Positions 1 to 7,202 of a stretch of DNA of 32,598 nucleotides are shown piece by piece (within the stretch, counting starts at the first letter, position 1; each line of letters starts with the position of its first letter). Below the pieces are notes generated by a model. It worked only from the letters and a program-made list of their open reading frames with translations, did not search any database and was not told where the DNA came from. Origin of the DNA: an uncultured Treponema sp. (GTDB taxonomy: Bacteria; Spirochaetota; Spirochaetia; Treponematales; Treponemataceae). The position numbers and the translations under genes were made by a program. The stretch lies in the NCBI GenBank assembly GCA_934699065.1, contig CAKUWD010000007.1:1-32598 (forward strand). The letters are read 5' to 3'.

Positions 1-534
1 ATGTTTGGTTCTATGTACGAGGCTTATAAGAAGGGTGAGCCTTTCCTTGGTCACAAGTTTGACAAGGAATATAAGCAGGCAGAAAAGCTTGACGATCCTA
101 TTGTAACTCCTTCTACAAAGGCTGCCGAAGGTCACGACATTAACGTTACTCTTCAGTACATGAAAGATGATCTTGGCGAAGAGCTTGGAACTAAAATTGA
201 ACAGGCTGCTCTTGCTATTTACAAGAAGTGCTACGAGCATGCTAAGGCAAACGGAATTATCATTGCTGATACTAAGTTTGAGTTTGGTCTTGATGAGAAC
301 GGCGACCTTGTTCTTGGTGACGAAGTTTTGACACCTGACAGCTCACGTTTCTGGGATGCATCAAAATACGAAGTAGGTGGAAGTCCTGCAAGCTACGACA
401 AACAGTTTGTTCGCGACTGGCTCAAGGAGCATAATCTTGCCGGCGACCCTAACATTAAGGAAATCCCTGCTGATGTAGTTGCCAAGACTGCTGCTATTTA
501 CAAAGAGTGCCAGACACGCATTTGTCATAAGTAA
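1..534 (+). CDS. purC: Phosphoribosylaminoimidazole-succinocarboxamide synthase, C-terminal part
   Basis: SAICAR synthase joins CAIR and aspartate using ATP in purine synthesis, in the cytoplasm. The 177 visible residues carry the family's C-terminal half: PSTKA near residue 38, the nucleotide-site stretch DTKFEFG near residue 91, and LTPDSSRFWD near residue 111. The family is normally about 290 residues or more, so the gene is cut by the window edge and the ATG at base 1 is probably an internal Met, not the start. The spacing and motifs resemble the longer ADE1-like bacterial type. The stop at 532-534 is followed by a T run and a palindromic repeat. Family assignment is firm; the true start cannot be seen. 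Confidence 0.9.
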   Translation: MFGSMYEAYKKGEPFLGHKFDKEYKQAEKLDDPIVTPSTKAAEGHDINVTLQYMKDDLGEELGTKIEQAALAIYKKCYEHAKANGIIIADTKFEFGLDENGDLVLGDEVLTPDSSRFWDASKYEVGGSPASYDKQFVRDWLKEHNLAGDPNIKEIPADVVAKTAAIYKECQTRICHK

Positions 535-542
535 TTTTTTTA

Positions 543-623
543 AGCGGTTAGCTTTTAGCTATTAGCGGTTAGCAGCAACAAAAGCTAATAGCTAGTAGCT
601 AATACCAAACAGCTAACAGCTTG
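543..623. repeat. GCTA-rich inverted and direct repeat after purC
   Basis: The 10-mer AGCGGTTAGC occurs twice (543-552 and 564-573). The following stretch carries complementary copies built on GCTAATAGCTA and AGCTAACAGC, so the segment can fold into a long imperfect hairpin. It starts 8 nt after the purC stop. It could act as a processing or termination structure, but no T run follows the distal arm. It looks like an interspersed repeat of a different family from the GC-rich ones elsewhere in the window. Confidence 0.6.
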
Positions 624-681
624 AAAAAGAATCGTAAAAAATCTAACAATTTTCATAAATTTTCCAACATATTAACAAAGA

Positions 682-781
682 ATCCTTCAAATCTACCTTC
701 AAAAACCTAAAAATTCACAAAAAAATTCCTAAAAATCTTCATTCAAAAATCCTTCTGACTGACTTATATTTACACTGTAAT
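682..781 (+). promoter_or_regulatory. Candidate operator/promoter region of the sugar transporter operon
   Basis: The A-rich 278-nt gap before the binding-protein gene contains short same-strand repeats: CCTTCAAA at 684 and 696, CCTAAAAAT at 706 and 728, and ATCCTTC at 682 and 749. The CCT cores start at 684, 696, 706, 728 and 751, close to multiples of one helical turn, which would suit an AraC-type activator binding direct repeats. A possible -10 (TGTAAT, 776-781) lies 31 nt before the ATG; no good -35 is visible, as expected of an activated promoter. This is inference from pattern only. Confidence 0.3.
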
Positions 782-812
782 CTAAAAAAGCATCTATTAG
801 GAGGAAAATTAG

Positions 813-1775
813 ATGAAAAAAAGCGTGATTATTGCTGTTGCACTTATGTGTGTAGCATCATTGTTTGCCGCTCCAAAAAAGAAGGCAAAGGCTGCTGGTG
901 ATGGAAAAATCAAGATTGGTATTATCAACAACCCACCATCAGAATCAGGATACCGTGCTGCTAACGTAAAGGATATGGAAAACGTATTCTCTGCAGCTAA
1001 AGGTTATGATGTTAAGACTTATTACAGCATGAACAATGACGAACAGTTGAATGCATTTTCTCAGTTTGTAACAGAAGGAGTAGATTATATTCTCTTATCT
1101 CCTGCTGATATGGCTGGTTGGTCTTCTGCTTTCAAGAAGGCTCAGAAATCAGGAGTTAAAGTATTCCTTTTTGACCGCCTTGCTGATGTAAAAGATAATC
1201 TTTATGAAGCTGCTGTTGTATCTGATATGCCTAAAGAAGGTGAATCAGCTGTTGCATGGCTCAAGGCTCAGAAACTCAAGGAATACAAGGTAATCCACCT
1301 TCAGGGACACATGGGATCTGCTGCTCAGATCGGTCGTACAGGTGCTTTGGACAAGGAATTTGCTGCAGGAACAATGAAGAAAGTTGTTCAGCAGACAGCT
1401 GACTGGTCTGCAGATAACGCAAAGAAGATTGTTGAATCAGTTATCAACCAGAAAGAAGACTTCAATGTAATTTATGCTGAAAATGATGACATGGCTAAGG
1501 GTGCTGTTGCAGCTCTCGATGAAGCTGGTATCACACACGGTGTAAATGGAAAAGTAATCATTATGGGATTCGATACAAACAAGTGGGCTCTCCGCGAGCT
1601 TCTTGCTGGCCGCTGGAACTATGATGGACAGTGTTCTCCATTCCAGGCTGCTGTAATCGAAAATATGATTAAGAGCGGAAAAGTTCCTTCAAAGATTATC
1701 TACAATGATGAAAAGGGCTTCGATGCTAAGACAATTAAACAGTCTGATATCGATACTTACGGTCTTGGTGACTAA
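813..1775 (+). CDS. Periplasmic sugar-binding protein of an ABC importer (YtfQ/RbsB-like)
   Basis: Solute receptor for the ATPase and permeases encoded just downstream. The 320-residue protein has an N-terminal signal peptide (MKK, hydrophobic core, likely cut near LFA-AP around residue 20; Cys13 is not in a convincing lipobox), then a type I periplasmic binding fold (Peripla_BP_4). Landmarks are KIGIINN near residue 34, the ribose-binding-like stretch LLSPADMAGW near residue 94, FDRL near residue 121 and YAENDDMAKG near residue 221. The N-lobe resembles galactofuranose-binding YtfQ. The ATG at 813 has a strong Shine-Dalgarno (AGGAGGA, 800-806). A terminator follows, so this gene is probably expressed well above the rest of the operon. 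The sugar cannot be named from sequence; a furanose or galactose-like hexose is the family-based guess. Confidence 0.88.
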   Translation: MKKSVIIAVALMCVASLFAAPKKKAKAAGDGKIKIGIINNPPSESGYRAANVKDMENVFSAAKGYDVKTYYSMNNDEQLNAFSQFVTEGVDYILLSPADMAGWSSAFKKAQKSGVKVFLFDRLADVKDNLYEAAVVSDMPKEGESAVAWLKAQKLKEYKVIHLQGHMGSAAQIGRTGALDKEFAAGTMKKVVQQTADWSADNAKKIVESVINQKEDFNVIYAENDDMAKGAVAALDEAGITHGVNGKVIIMGFDTNKWALRELLAGRWNYDGQCSPFQAAVIENMIKSGKVPSKIIYNDEKGFDAKTIKQSDIDTYGLGD

Positions 1776-1800
1776 TACCAACCCCCTCTTGTAAATATGG

Positions 1801-1834
1801 CGGCGTAAAGACTTCCCTTTACGCCGTTTTTTTT
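1801..1834 (+). terminator. Intrinsic terminator between binding protein and ATPase genes
   Basis: A perfect 10-bp stem, CGGCGTAAAG (1801-1810) paired with CTTTACGCCG (1817-1826), loop ACTTCC, followed by eight T residues (1827-1834). It lies 25 nt after the binding-protein stop and 95 nt before the ATPase start, inside the operon. It is best read as a partial terminator or 3' stabiliser that raises receptor mRNA over transporter mRNA. Confidence 0.9.
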
Positions 1835-1843
1835 GATGAGTAA

Positions 1844-1902
1844 GGCCGCTGGCGGCCGGTGATAAATTGGAGACCGTTAAGAAAAATGCGCAAGCATTTT
1901 TT
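1844..1902 (+). other. Two further hairpins in the binding protein-ATPase gap
   Basis: GGCCGC/GCGGCC (1844-1857) forms a compact GC hairpin. AAAAATGC-GCAA-GCATTTTT (1882-1901, then one more T) forms an 8-bp stem with a GNRA-type loop, with A and T runs that make it terminator-like in both directions. With the terminator at 1801 this makes three consecutive structures upstream of the ATPase start. Role not established. Confidence 0.6.
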
Positions 1903-1928
1903 AGGTCATCCACATTTTAGGAAATATT

Positions 1929-3446
1929 ATGGAAAATAATGTTGTTTTATCTATGCGCGGAATCTACAAAGAGTTCCCTGGGGTAAAGGCTCTGCAGAAT
2001 GTAGACTTTACTTTGAGGGAAGGTGAGATTCATGCGCTCATGGGAGAAAACGGAGCCGGAAAATCAACTCTGGTAAAGGTAATCACAGGTGTTTATGAAA
2101 AAGATGCCGGTGAGATCCATATTGCGGGAACAGAAGGTCCTGCTGTAATTCGTTCTCCACAGGATGCCCAGAATCTGGGTATCGCTACAGTTTATCAGGA
2201 AATTACCCTCTGTCCTAATCTTACAGTGGCAGAGAATATGTATATAGGTCGCGGAAATTACAAGTTTGTAAATCGCCGTGCCCAGGAAAGAAAGGCAGGT
2301 CAGCTTCTTACAAAATTAAATATTCCGGCAAAGCCTGGTCAGCAGCTTGGAACCTGTTCTCTTGCAGTTCAGCAGATGGTTGCTATTGCCCGTGCCGTTG
2401 ATATGGAATGTAAGGTTCTTATTCTGGACGAACCAACTTCTTCTTTGGATGAAAAAGAAGTTGAACTCTTGTTTACTCTCATGCGTGACCTTAAGAGCCG
2501 TGGAGTAGGAATTATCTTTATTACTCACTTCCTTGAACAGGTTTACGAGGTTTGCGACAAGATTACAGTTTTAAGAAACGGTGAACTTGTAGGTGAATAC
2601 ACAGTAAGCGAGCTTCCACGCGTTAAGCTGATTTCTGCAATGCTTGGTAAAGATATGGAGGATATGACAAACCTCAAGAATCAGAAGCGTCCTTATTCTG
2701 GAGCTGGTGAGGTTGTTTATGAAGCAGAAGGCCTTTCAAGCTCAGAAGGTGTAAAACCATTTGACTTCCTTATTAACAAGGGAGAAGTAAACGGCTTTAC
2801 AGGACTTCTTGGTTCCGGCCGAAGTGAAAGTGTCCGCGCTATCTTTGCTGCAGATCGTGTAACAAGCGGAAATGTAAAAGTGAACGGCCATAATGCAAAA
2901 ATAAATACTCCTAAAGATGCAATGAAGGCTGGAATCGGATATCTTCCGGAAGACCGCAAGGGAGACGGAATTATTCAGGACCTCTCAGTTCGTGAGAATA
3001 TCATTCTTGCTCTTCAGGTGCTCAATGGTTTTACAAAACCTATTTCCCGTGCAGAGCAGGAAAAGCTTGCTGATGAGTTTATTGAGCAGCTGCAGATTAA
3101 AACTGCATCTAAGGAAACTCCTATTAAAGCACTTTCTGGTGGAAACCAGCAGAAGGTTATTCTTGCACGCTGGCTTTTGACCCATCCACAATATCTGATT
3201 CTTGATGAACCTACCCGTGGTATTGACGTTGGTACAAAACTCGAGATTCAGAAGCTTGTTCTTAAACTTGCAGAAGAAGGAGTAAGTGTTACCTTTATTT
3301 CTTCTGAGATTGAAGAGATGCTTTCTGTTTGCCAGAGACTCATCGTTATGCGCGACCGCAAAATTGTTGGTGAGCTTAAGGATGATCTTTTGCGCCAGGA
3401 TGTAATTATGCAGACTATTGCGGGAGGCAAGGCACAAAATGGCTAA
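1929..3446 (+). CDS. Sugar ABC transporter ATP-binding protein, two fused nucleotide-binding domains (YtfR/MglA family)
   Basis: Cytoplasmic ATPase energising the sugar importer. The 505 residues hold two ABC domains, the usual length for MglA/RbsA/YtfR. Domain 1 has Walker A GENGAGKST near residues 39-47 and Walker B LILDEPTSSLDE; its signature (CSLAVQQ) is degenerate. Domain 2 has a degenerate P-loop (GLLGSGRSE, near residue 293), a canonical LSGGNQQ signature and LILDEPTRGID. This asymmetry is typical of the family. The ATG at 1929 has AGGAA 5 nt upstream. The last 8 nt overlap the next gene, indicating translational coupling with the first permease. Confidence 0.93.
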   Translation: MENNVVLSMRGIYKEFPGVKALQNVDFTLREGEIHALMGENGAGKSTLVKVITGVYEKDAGEIHIAGTEGPAVIRSPQDAQNLGIATVYQEITLCPNLTVAENMYIGRGNYKFVNRRAQERKAGQLLTKLNIPAKPGQQLGTCSLAVQQMVAIARAVDMECKVLILDEPTSSLDEKEVELLFTLMRDLKSRGVGIIFITHFLEQVYEVCDKITVLRNGELVGEYTVSELPRVKLISAMLGKDMEDMTNLKNQKRPYSGAGEVVYEAEGLSSSEGVKPFDFLINKGEVNGFTGLLGSGRSESVRAIFAADRVTSGNVKVNGHNAKINTPKDAMKAGIGYLPEDRKGDGIIQDLSVRENIILALQVLNGFTKPISRAEQEKLADEFIEQLQIKTASKETPIKALSGGNQQKVILARWLLTHPQYLILDEPTRGIDVGTKLEIQKLVLKLAEEGVSVTFISSEIEEMLSVCQRLIVMRDRKIVGELKDDLLRQDVIMQTIAGGKAQNG

Positions 3447-4500
3447 TAAAATCGTAAATCAGATTAAAAAACTTTTTTCATCGCAGCTTGCAATTCCGCT
3501 TGTTGCCCTGATTGTACTGGTTATTTTCAACCTTATCCGAGATCCAGGTTTCTTTTCTATTCTTATAAAAAAGAATAATTTTGGAAATACTGTTCTTGCA
3601 GGTAACTTAATCAGTATTTTGAACGGAGCTTCTGAGCTTGTAATTCTTGCTATAGGAATGACACTTGTTACCTCTGCAACAAAGGGACAGGATATCTCTG
3701 TTGGTGCCCTGGCAGCAATTGCAGGTTCTATGTTTGTAAAGATTTTGCGTGCCGGTTCCATCAATGTTGCAACAATAATCCTTGCAATGATTGTTGCATG
3801 TATTGTTGCAATTCTTTTCTGTCTCTTTAATGGAACTCTTATTGCAAAGTTCAATATTCAGCCTATGATTGCTTCGCTGATTCTCTTTACAGCAGGACGT
3901 CCAATTGCTTACTGGATTAATGGTGGTGCGAGTCCTAGTGTTGAAAGTAATCTTCTTACTTATTTGGGAAGCTTTATACCTCATGTTCCAATTCCAACAC
4001 CTATTATTATAGTTGTAATTTTCATTTTGCTGATAAATCTGCTTTTGAAAAAGACAACTCTGGGATTGTACATTCAGTCAGTAGGTATTAATGAAAGAGC
4101 TGCAAAGCTTAATGGTATTAATCCTACAGTATGGAAGCTGTCTGTTTTCATTATTCTTGGTATCTGTGTAACAATGGCAGGTTCTATGAGTGTTTGCCGA
4201 ACAGGTATCATCAACCATGAAACAGTACTTCTTGATATAGAAATGGATGCCATTCTTGCAGTTGCTATTGGTGGTAACTCACTTGGCGGGGGTAAGTTTA
4301 AGCTTTCAGGTTCTATTCTTGGTGCTTACATAATCCAGGCATTAACAACTACTTTGTATTCAATGAAGGTTTCTTCTACAGCTGTAAAAGCATATAAAGC
4401 TGTTGTAATCATTATCATCGTTGTTGCAGGTTCTCCTGTTGTAAAACAATTGTTCGTTCAGCTTAAAGACAAGATTATGGCAAAGAAGGAGGCTAAATAA
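3439..4500 (+). CDS. Sugar ABC transporter permease 1 (YtfT/RbsC family)
   Basis: Inner-membrane permease of the BPD_transp_2 family, about 10 predicted membrane segments over 353 residues. The family motif is visible as GQDISVGALAAIAG (near residue 85), with the cytoplasmic loop NERAAKLNGI and the conserved AVAIGGNSLGGG later. Reading can be extended upstream to a TTG at 3418, but the ATG at 3439 is preferred: it has GGGAGG (3422-3427) and AAGG (3429-3432) upstream and gives the usual basic start. It overlaps the ATPase gene by 8 nt and ends 2 nt before permease 2. The two permeases presumably form a heterodimer, as in YtfT-YjfF. Confidence 0.9.
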   Translation: MANKIVNQIKKLFSSQLAIPLVALIVLVIFNLIRDPGFFSILIKKNNFGNTVLAGNLISILNGASELVILAIGMTLVTSATKGQDISVGALAAIAGSMFVKILRAGSINVATIILAMIVACIVAILFCLFNGTLIAKFNIQPMIASLILFTAGRPIAYWINGGASPSVESNLLTYLGSFIPHVPIPTPIIIVVIFILLINLLLKKTTLGLYIQSVGINERAAKLNGINPTVWKLSVFIILGICVTMAGSMSVCRTGIINHETVLLDIEMDAILAVAIGGNSLGGGKFKLSGSILGAYIIQALTTTLYSMKVSSTAVKAYKAVVIIIIVVAGSPVVKQLFVQLKDKIMAKKEAK

Positions 4501-4502
4501 TT

Positions 4503-5564
4503 ATGGCAAATATTTTTACTAATCTTTTTGGAAAGAAAGAAAACAGACAGCCGCTTTCGAATACATCTTTGCTTCTTCTCATAACAATCTGTATTTTTGT
4601 TGGAATGTATCTGCTTGGAATTATTATCTGGGGTGGTGGGTTTAGAAATCCCCAGCAGTTTCTGGATTTGCTTAATAATAATGCATATCTGATTGTTGCA
4701 GCCTGTGGTCTTACAATCGTAATGATTACCGGTGGAATTGATATTTCGGTTGGTGGTTCAATTGCTCTTATTACAATGGCTTCTGTAGTATTTATGGAAG
4801 ATCATAACGGTGGAATTTTAAGCTCAATCTTGATTGCTCTTGGAATAGGTCTTGTTATGGGACTTATTCAGGGATATTTAGTTTCATTCCTTAAAATTCA
4901 GCCATTTATTGTAACTCTTGCCGGTATGTTCTTTACACGTGGTATGACAACAATAGTAAGTACTGCTCCACGTACAGCAAATAATGAACTCTTTCTTGAT
5001 CTTAAAGATTTTGAAATTGATATTCCTTTCCTTGGTACCTGGGCTCGTAATGGTAACTGGATTCCATCTTATATTGAAGTAGGAGTTGTGATTGCACTTG
5101 TTGTAGTTCTTCTTCTTTGGGCTATGCTGAGATGGACTCGTTTTGGTCGTAACCTTTACGCCGTTGGTGGAAATACAGAATCTGCTTTGATGCTTGGTAT
5201 TAACGTTAGAAAAACACAGTTCTTTGCTTATGTTCTTTGTGGCCTACTTGCAGGAATTGCAGGTTTCTGTTACCTCCTGCATACTGGTGCCGGAAACGCC
5301 TCTAATGCTACGGCTGCAGAAATGCAGGCTATTGCTTCTTCAATTATCGGAGGAACCTTGCTTAGTGGTGGTGTAGGTAGTGTAATTGGAACTATGTTTG
5401 GCGTAATGTCCCTTAAAACAATTAATAATCTGGTAGTTGCAGCAGGCTTACGCGAACCTTACTGGCAGTCTATTACTACAGGCCTTATGCTTGCATTCTT
5501 TATCGTATTGCAGAGTGTAATTCTGAGTCAGAGAAAGAAGAAGCTTGGTAATATGGCCGGTTGA
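4503..5564 (+). CDS. Sugar ABC transporter permease 2 (YjfF/RbsC family)
   Basis: Second membrane subunit of the importer, 353 residues with about 10 hydrophobic segments. Visible family features are TGGIDISVGGSIAL near residue 77, the loop NLYAVGGNTESALMLGINV near residue 217, and IGGTLLSGGVGS near residue 281. The ATG at 4503 follows AAGGAGG (4486-4492), which lies inside the end of permease 1, so the genes are coupled. A YtfT plus YjfF pair with one fused ATPase is the galactofuranose-transporter arrangement. It is the last gene of the operon, and the terminator lies inside the converging regulator gene. Confidence 0.9.
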   Translation: MANIFTNLFGKKENRQPLSNTSLLLLITICIFVGMYLLGIIIWGGGFRNPQQFLDLLNNNAYLIVAACGLTIVMITGGIDISVGGSIALITMASVVFMEDHNGGILSSILIALGIGLVMGLIQGYLVSFLKIQPFIVTLAGMFFTRGMTTIVSTAPRTANNELFLDLKDFEIDIPFLGTWARNGNWIPSYIEVGVVIALVVVLLLWAMLRWTRFGRNLYAVGGNTESALMLGINVRKTQFFAYVLCGLLAGIAGFCYLLHTGAGNASNATAAEMQAIASSIIGGTLLSGGVGSVIGTMFGVMSLKTINNLVVAAGLREPYWQSITTGLMLAFFIVLQSVILSQRKKKLGNMAG

Positions 5565-5573
5565 TGTTATTGC

Positions 5574-5598
5574 GGTGGTTGAGCTTGTCGAAACTACC
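5574..5598. repeat. Copy of the GGTGGTTGAG...CGAAAC interspersed repeat
   Basis: A 25-nt imperfect inverted repeat beginning GGTGGTTGAG and ending CGAAACTACC, wedged between two converging genes. The same words, GGTGGTTGAG and ATCGAAACCAC, occur in the larger palindromic element at 23248-23361, so this appears to be a minimal copy of that family. Confidence 0.6.
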
Positions 5599-5600
5599 GG

Positions 5601-7202
5601 TTAGTGCTCAACACTAAGCTTGTACTCACGGGGCGAAAGCCCCGTATTTTTTTTGAAAATGTAGCTGAAGTAGTGTGGATCCGAAAAGCCGCATTCGTAA
5701 GCTATGTCGTAACCTTTCATGTCAGTTTCTCGCATAAGACGTTTTGCATTTTCCAAACGAACGTTAGTCAGGTATTCGATAAAGGTTGTTTTACATTCCT
5801 GAGAGAAAATTGTAGAGAAGTGGTTGGGACTTAAGGCAACTACCTCGGCGACGGTGGTAAGTGTCGTGTTCTGATCGGCATAGTTTTCTTCGATAAAATG
5901 CTTTGCCTTAAGAATAACATCTGCATATTTTCCTGTAAACTTAGAATCACGGAATTCAAGAGCAAAAACTAAAACCTGTTCAAGAGTTTTTCTAAAGCGG
6001 GCTTCGTCAGAAACTGCATCGTCAATAAATTTGCGTTGCAGAATTTCAGGATTTAATACTTTGATGTTGCCACCAAGTTTTTCAACCAGTTTGGAAACGG
6101 CAAAAATCAAATCGACTAGAAGATATGAAGCAAAAACACTAAACTGATCCGGATTCTTTTTTATAAGCTCCATAGATTCTTCGATAATACTCTGGATATC
6201 ACCTTTTGCAGCATATTTAAGTTTATCAACAAGTGGGTCCCCTTCATTTAAGTCGAGAAAAGCATCAGAAGTGCCGGTTCCATTCTCCGAAACAGAAAGA
6301 TCATCTGAACTGATAATTCTGTTTTCTTTGTTAGAGATATTTGCCTCAAGAATTTTTTTTGCATCTTCATAAGAAACTTTTAACTGTGAAAGATGTTCGA
6401 CAGTTTTTCCCATTGCAGTAAGAACCATACAATCTTCGTTTTTTGTTGCAATATGATTTATACTTTCTGCAGCACGGAAAGAATTATCATCAAGTTCTTC
6501 TTGAGTACTGCCCTTAAAAATACATACCAGAAGATTTGAATGATGAAAGAAAGAAACAGCTTCGTTGATTGCAGAAGAGTAGGAGTTTAAAAGAGAACAG
6601 GCTTCCTGCTGGTTTTGATTATTTCCGGTGCGGCTCTCAATACGGCTTATCAAAACCTTGTAATAACGGGAAATTATATTGATGCCAAGTTCACTGCATT
6701 TCTGCATAACAGAATTGGTGTCAGCAGAGCCATGTACAAGATTATTTAAGAATTCTTTTTTTATAAGAGTTTCATTTGATTTAAGTTCTTCGCGTAGACG
6801 CGAAATATCTGAAAGCTGTTTACGTTCTTTATCAATCTGAGAGGCTGTTTTATTGAGGCTTGTAAGAAGTTCATCTGGAGTAAAGGGTTTTAAAAGATAA
6901 TCTTCTATACCGATTGAAATGGCCTTTTTAGCATAATCGAATTCATCATGACCGGAAAGAATTATGATTTTAATCCAGGGCTGAGTTTTTTTAATTGCTT
7001 CTGCAAGTTGTAAACCGTCCATGAATGGCATTTTGATGTCGGTAATCAGGATATCAGGTTTTATTTCATGAATCATGGAGAGAGCAATTTCACCATCGGT
7101 CGCTTCACCTGCAAAAATAAAGCCACTTCCTTCCCAGTCAATTTTAGATCGGATTCCTTCGAGTACAATAGGTTCATCATCAACTGCAAAAACGCTATAC
7201 AT
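5601..7202 (-). CDS. Response regulator with AraC-type DNA-binding domain (YesN family)
   Basis: Output regulator of the adjacent kinase. The 533 residues contain a receiver domain at about 1-125 (acidic pair DD near 8-9, phosphoacceptor Asp55 in LITDIKMP, conserved KPF near 106), a middle region of unknown fold, and a C-terminal AraC/XylS double helix-turn-helix at about 428-528 ending in NTGLSPREYK. The ATG at 7202 has CAGGAG 8 nt upstream and overlaps the end of the kinase gene by 8 nt. The gene converges on the sugar transporter operon, which is the likely target by analogy with other binding-protein/kinase/AraC modules. Its last codons also encode, on the other strand, the transporter operon's terminator. 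Confidence 0.92.
   Translation of the reverse strand: MYSVFAVDDEPIVLEGIRSKIDWEGSGFIFAGEATDGEIALSMIHEIKPDILITDIKMPFMDGLQLAEAIKKTQPWIKIIILSGHDEFDYAKKAISIGIEDYLLKPFTPDELLTSLNKTASQIDKERKQLSDISRLREELKSNETLIKKEFLNNLVHGSADTNSVMQKCSELGINIISRYYKVLISRIESRTGNNQNQQEACSLLNSYSSAINEAVSFFHHSNLLVCIFKGSTQEELDDNSFRAAESINHIATKNEDCMVLTAMGKTVEHLSQLKVSYEDAKKILEANISNKENRIISSDDLSVSENGTGTSDAFLDLNEGDPLVDKLKYAAKGDIQSIIEESMELIKKNPDQFSVFASYLLVDLIFAVSKLVEKLGGNIKVLNPEILQRKFIDDAVSDEARFRKTLEQVLVFALEFRDSKFTGKYADVILKAKHFIEENYADQNTTLTTVAEVVALSPNHFSTIFSQECKTTFIEYLTNVRLENAKRLMRETDMKGYDIAYECGFSDPHYFSYIFKKNTGLSPREYKLSVEH
5628..5654 (+). terminator. Intrinsic terminator of the sugar transporter operon, inside the converging regulator gene
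   Basis: Stem ACGGGGC (5628-5634) with GCCCCGT (5639-5645), GAAA tetraloop, one A, then eight T residues (5647-5654) on the plus strand. It lies 63 nt after the permease 2 stop and within the last 20 codons of the response regulator, where the minus strand reads FKKNTGLSPREY, the conserved AraC-family ending. Confidence 0.85.

Noticed and set aside
1689..1913. Small minus-strand gene between receptor and ATPase
   Set aside because: The frame runs through the terminator hairpin and the end of the receptor gene; no domain, start signal or conservation cue.
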